64,000 nucleotides of DNA from Aquidulcibacter paucihalophilus (lineage in GTDB: Bacteria > Pseudomonadota > Alphaproteobacteria > Caulobacterales > Caulobacteraceae): contig CP127384.1 of NCBI GenBank assembly GCA_030285985.1, positions 744,001 through 808,000 on the forward strand, written 5' to 3'. A model generated the notes under the pieces. The model made no database searches and had not been told where the DNA came from. It saw only the letters and a program-made list of their open reading frames with translations. The position numbers were made by a program, and so were the translations under genes. Positions 60,723 to 64,000 of the stretch are shown one piece after another. The stretch's first letter is position 1. Each line of letters begins with the position of its first letter.

Positions 60723-62225
60723 TCAGCCCTGGGTCGCATACCCCTTGCCGCCATTCGACGGCTTCCGGCGGCGCGGGCGGCGCTTGATCTCGCCGTCGGG
60801 CTTGGCCGAGGCTGTGGCCGGGGCGCTGGTGTGGCGCGGGTCATTGTTGGTCGAGCGCGGACGCTCGCGGGCCAGCGGGTCGAAGGCACGCTCGGGGATC
60901 GGACGGGCGTCGCGGCCCGGGCCGGCCTTGCGGACGCGGTGCGGTTGTCCGCCGCCTTCCAGCTTGACGCCGTCGCGGCGCGGATTGCGCGGGCCGCGCT
61001 GCTGCTGGCGGTCGCCGCGGCCGTCGTCGGGCATGGAAGCCTTGGACTTGACGCCCGAGGCCATGATCGACTGGTCCAGCAGGGCCAGCGACTTGTCGTT
61101 GCGGCGGTCGGTCGAGGGGATCTTCTGGCGCGTGACCTTTTCGATGTCGCGCAGCAGCTTCATCTCGTCGCCGGCCACGAAGCTGATAGCCGTGCCATCG
61201 GCGCCGGCGCGGGCCGTACGGCCGATGCGGTGCACATAGGCTTCCGGCACATAGGGCAGCTCGAAGTTCAGGACGTGCGAGACGCCGTCGACGTCGATGC
61301 CGCGGGCGGCGATGTCGGTGGCGACCAGAACGCGCAGCTTGCCGGCCTTGAAGGCGGCCAGGGTGCGTTCACGCTGGGGCTGGCTCTTGTTGCCGTGGAT
61401 GGCGCCGGCTTCAACGCCGCCGGCTTCCAGATAGGCCGCGACCTTGTCGGCGCCGTGCTTGGTCTTGGTGAAGACCAGGCAGCGCGTGTAGTGCGGATCG
61501 GCGAACATCTCGGTCAGCAGGGCGCGCTTGCGGCCCTGCTCGATGTGGATGATCGACTGGCTGATGCGCTGGACCGTGGTGGCCTGGGGCGTCACAGACA
61601 CCTTGACCGGGTCCTTGAGCAGTTCGCCGGCCAGCTTGCCGATCTCGGTCGGCATGGTGGCCGAGAAGAACAGGTTCTGGCGCATGGCCGGGATGCGGCT
61701 GACGATCTGGCGGATCGGCTTGACGAAGCCGAGGTCCAGCATCTGGTCGGCCTCGTCGAGGACGAAGATCTCGGTGCAGGACAGGTCCAGCGTCTTCTGC
61801 TGCATATGGTCCAGCAGACGGCCGGGGGTGGCGACCAGGACGTCGAGGCCGGCCTGGATGGCGCGTTCCTGCGGGCCGTATTTCACGCCGCCGAAGACGA
61901 CCGCGACCTTGAAGCCGAGGTGACGGCCGTAGGTCTTGAAGCTCTCGGCGATCTGGCTGGCCAGTTCGCGGGTGGGCGACAGGATGAGGACGCGCGCGGT
62001 GCGCGGCTTGGGCGCGACGCGGTTGGCGGCCAGACGGTGCAGGATCGGCAGGGCGAAGGCCGCTGTCTTGCCGGTGCCGGTCTGGGCGATGCCCAGCAGG
62101 TCCTTGCCGGCCATGACGTCAGGGATGGCCTGGGCCTGGATCGGGGTGGGGGTGGTGTAGCCTTCGGACGCGAGCGCCTGAAGGAGGGCCGGGTTGAGGC
62201 CGAAGGTGTCGAATGTCTTGCTCAT
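60723..62225 (-). CDS. DEAD-box RNA helicase, RhlE-like
   Basis: The 500-residue protein has the Q motif (FDTFGLNPALLQALASEGYT), Walker A AQTGTGKTAAF, PTRELASQ, DEAD in FVLDEADQMLD, SAT, and the C-terminal helicase half with ATDIAARGIDVDGVSHV and HRIGRTARAG. The C-terminal tail is long, basic and low-complexity (KPDGEIKRRPRRRKPSNGG), typical of RhlE-type helicases that act on ribosomal or structured RNA. The ATG at 62225 begins conserved sequence; the frame further upstream is spurious. Confidence 0.93.
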   Translation of the reverse strand: MSKTFDTFGLNPALLQALASEGYTTPTPIQAQAIPDVMAGKDLLGIAQTGTGKTAAFALPILHRLAANRVAPKPRTARVLILSPTRELASQIAESFKTYGRHLGFKVAVVFGGVKYGPQERAIQAGLDVLVATPGRLLDHMQQKTLDLSCTEIFVLDEADQMLDLGFVKPIRQIVSRIPAMRQNLFFSATMPTEIGKLAGELLKDPVKVSVTPQATTVQRISQSIIHIEQGRKRALLTEMFADPHYTRCLVFTKTKHGADKVAAYLEAGGVEAGAIHGNKSQPQRERTLAAFKAGKLRVLVATDIAARGIDVDGVSHVLNFELPYVPEAYVHRIGRTARAGADGTAISFVAGDEMKLLRDIEKVTRQKIPSTDRRNDKSLALLDQSIMASGVKSKASMPDDGRGDRQQQRGPRNPRRDGVKLEGGGQPHRVRKAGPGRDARPIPERAFDPLARERPRSTNNDPRHTSAPATASAKPDGEIKRRPRRRKPSNGGKGYATQG

Positions 62226-62509
62226 GGAGCGGATGTCTTTCGCGTATGCGGCGACGCGCAACAGCCATGGCTCAACGCCGAAAAGGCCGCGCACCGCCAG
62301 TCCCGACAGGGCCTCAGGGTGAGGCCTTCGGGGTGGATCGGGCGCCGCCCCGCGTGTCCGGGCAGCGAATGAATCTTGAGGGCCGGCCGCTGCTACAGTC
62401 AGGTCTTCGAAAGTCGGAAGACCCACACGCGCTGGAGCGCACCGGGGCATCGCAATTGTGCGACGCAGCGCAAATGGGCGCTCAATGGGGCCAAGTCAAG
62501 GCGGAGAGG

Positions 62510-63169
62510 TTAACCGCCGCCCAGCAGGCCGACGGCCAGATTGACCGTCAGCGCGACGATCACGGTGTTGAACAGGAAGGCCGTGAGGCTGTGCACGGTC
62601 GTCGTGCGGCGCAGGGTCCGGTCGGTGATCTGGATGTCGGCGGTCTGCTGGGCCACGCCGATGATCAACGCGAAATGCAGGAAGTCCCAGTAGTCCGGCG
62701 CCTCGCCGCCGGGGAAGAGGAGCCCGCCGCGGTCCTTGCCCTTGCCCGCCGGGGCGTAGAAGGCGTGGGCGTAGTGGAAGGCGAAGATCAGGTGCACGAA
62801 GGTCCAGGACAGGGCGACGGTCGTGAGCGCCAGTATGGCCGCGCCTCCGGTTTCCTGACGGTCCCCGGCGACACGGACGGCTTCGCCGATCACCACGGCG
62901 ATGCTGGCCAGCGCCGCGAACAGGGCCAGCGGCAGCACGGCACCCCCCGCCTCATCGAGCGCGGCGGCGCGCTGGCGGATATCATCGGCTGACCGGGCGC
63001 GGGTGAGCTTCCAAACGGTCTCGACCAGGAACAGGCCGACGCCGACGTCCCAGCCCAACGCCAGGCGGGACAGCCAGCCGCCGCCGGTGGGCCAGAACAG
63101 GCTGGAGGCCGCGATCAGCAGCAGCAGGACCAGGGGCCAATGCAGGCGCAGCCAGGAGGGTGATTTCAT
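62510..63169 (-). CDS. DUF1345 integral membrane protein
   Basis: The 219-residue protein has about five hydrophobic segments, starting MKSPSWLRLHWPLVLLLLIA, with the DUF1345 motifs FVHLIFAFHYAHAFY and DYWDFLHFALIIGVAQQTAD. The family is predicted to be a membrane protein of unknown function. The ATG at 63169 begins conserved sequence. It is divergent from malate synthase G. Confidence 0.85.
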   Translation of the reverse strand: MKSPSWLRLHWPLVLLLLIAASSLFWPTGGGWLSRLALGWDVGVGLFLVETVWKLTRARSADDIRQRAAALDEAGGAVLPLALFAALASIAVVIGEAVRVAGDRQETGGAAILALTTVALSWTFVHLIFAFHYAHAFYAPAGKGKDRGGLLFPGGEAPDYWDFLHFALIIGVAQQTADIQITDRTLRRTTTVHSLTAFLFNTVIVALTVNLAVGLLGGG

Positions 63170-63289
63170 GGGGCGATGATGCGCCCGTCCCGATCCACAG
63201 CAAGCCCTGTCTTCTTCGCGCCTGCGAAAAGCCCTCGACTTCCGCAGGGTCATCACGGAATGTTTCAGTCCCGCCCCAAGGAGTGCTCC

Positions 63290-64000
63290 ATGTCGATGAC
63301 GCCGCGCGCCGGTCTGCAGATCGCCGGGGAACTGGCCGCCTTCATTGAGGCCGAGGCCCTGCCGGCGACCGGGCTCGAGGCCGACGCCTTCTGGACCGGG
63401 GTGGCCGCGATCTTCGCCCGGTTCGCGCCGGAGAACCGCCGGCTGCTGGCCGTCCGGGACGACCTTCAGTCCCGGATCGACGCCTGGCATCGCGCTCGAC
63501 GCGGCGCGGCCCATGACGGCGCGGCCGCCGAGGCCTTCCTGCGTGAGATCGGCTATCTGGTCGACGAGCCCGCGCCCTTCGCCATCGGCACGCGCAACGT
63601 CGACGCCGAGGTCGCCACACTTGCCGGGCCGCAGCTGGTGGTGCCGAGCCTGAATGCCCGTTTCGTGCTCAACGCCGCCAATGCCCGCTGGGGCAGTCTG
63701 TATGACGCCCTGTACGGTACCGATGCCCTCGGCGACCTGCCGCCGCCGGGACCCTATGACGCCGCGCGCGGGGCGCGGGTCGTGGCGCGGGCCAAGGCCT
63801 TCCTCGATGAGGCCGTTCCCCTGGCCGAAGGGTCATGGGCCGAACTGGGCGATCCGCACGGCGGCATCGCGATCCGCGACCCCGGTCAGTATGTCGGCCA
63901 CAGCGCGCGCGGACGGCTGTTCCGTCACAACGGCCTGCATATCGAGGTCGTCTTCGACCGCGACCAACCGATCGGCCGCGACGACCCGTCAGGGATCGCC
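63290..64000 (+). CDS. glcB: Malate synthase G, C-terminus outside window
   Basis: The frame runs 237 residues to the right edge. It begins MSMTPRAGLQIAGELAAFIE and contains EIGYLVDEPAPFAIGTRNVD and QLVVPSLNARFVLNAANARWG, which are strongly conserved in the N-terminal part of malate synthase G. It condenses glyoxylate with acetyl-CoA in the glyoxylate cycle. AAGGAG precedes the ATG at 63290. Isocitrate lyase is not in the window. Confidence 0.93.
   Translation, partial: MSMTPRAGLQIAGELAAFIEAEALPATGLEADAFWTGVAAIFARFAPENRRLLAVRDDLQSRIDAWHRARRGAAHDGAAAEAFLREIGYLVDEPAPFAIGTRNVDAEVATLAGPQLVVPSLNARFVLNAANARWGSLYDALYGTDALGDLPPPGPYDAARGARVVARAKAFLDEAVPLAEGSWAELGDPHGGIAIRDPGQYVGHSARGRLFRHNGLHIEVVFDRDQPIGRDDPSGIA

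Overview
The window is high-GC, gene-dense alphaproteobacterial chromosome, most likely from Caulobacterales (Brevundimonas or a close relative). The main evidence is a recognisable CckA-ChpT-CtrA cell-cycle phosphorelay, GANTC (CcrM-type) sites ahead of ctrA, Caulobacter/Xanthomonas-type TonB-dependent receptors and several small families common in alphaproteobacteria (DUF1491, DUF465, DUF6456, DUF2939). I see no rRNA, tRNA, CRISPR array, insertion sequence or prophage. All family assignments come from reading motifs; no database search was run.

Layout. 1-4.3 kb: a pectate-lyase-like gene (cut by the left edge) divergent from a large TonB-dependent receptor, with two palindromic operators between them. 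4.3-8 kb: a methionine operon, metX-metB-hom, behind a SAM-I (S-box) riboswitch. 8-14 kb: a TetR regulator, a thioesterase, a lipoprotein hydrolase, a Leu/Phe-type amino-acid dehydrogenase and cckA. 13.9-22 kb: three Tat-exported DUF885 metallopeptidase-like paralogues, a LysR regulator, two tiny related ORFs and a serine hydrolase broken by an in-frame stop. 22-34 kb: a thioredoxin-reductase-like enzyme, icd, two DUF2939 proteins, alaS, a DUF393 protein, recA, a carbonic anhydrase broken by an in-frame TAG, a TerB-like gene, DUF465, and a LysR regulator divergent from an SbtA-type bicarbonate transporter. 34.5-43.3 kb: a GNAT-nitrilase fusion, a proton-pumping rhodopsin behind an AT-rich leader, a second TonB receptor, an M28 peptidase with a membrane domain and an exported hydrolase. 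43.3-53 kb: a LytTR regulator, a chpT-response regulator-cheR run, cysQ, several exported or unknown proteins, prfC and a TPR metallopeptidase. 53-64 kb: a long hairpin repeat, DUF1491, a DivJ-like kinase with a small exported protein, sufE, DUF6456 with a DnaA-C-terminal-like protein divergent from ctrA, a DEAD-box helicase, DUF1345 and the start of malate synthase G.

How the genes work together. CckA passes phosphate to ChpT and on to CtrA (or CpdR). All three, plus a DivJ-like kinase, lie within 49 kb. The methionine operon makes homoserine and converts it to cystathionine under SAM control. The rhodopsin would generate proton-motive force, which is what TonB receptors such as its downstream neighbour consume. 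The bicarbonate transporter and the broken carbonic anhydrase suggest an inorganic-carbon function that has partly decayed.

Leads most worth following: the two tiny paralogous ORFs beside the LysR/DUF885 cluster, the rhodopsin-TonB receptor pair, the DnaA-C-terminal-like/DUF6456 pair facing ctrA across four GANTC sites, the riboswitch-controlled homoserine dehydrogenase with no visible ACT domain, and two genes each interrupted by a single in-frame stop.
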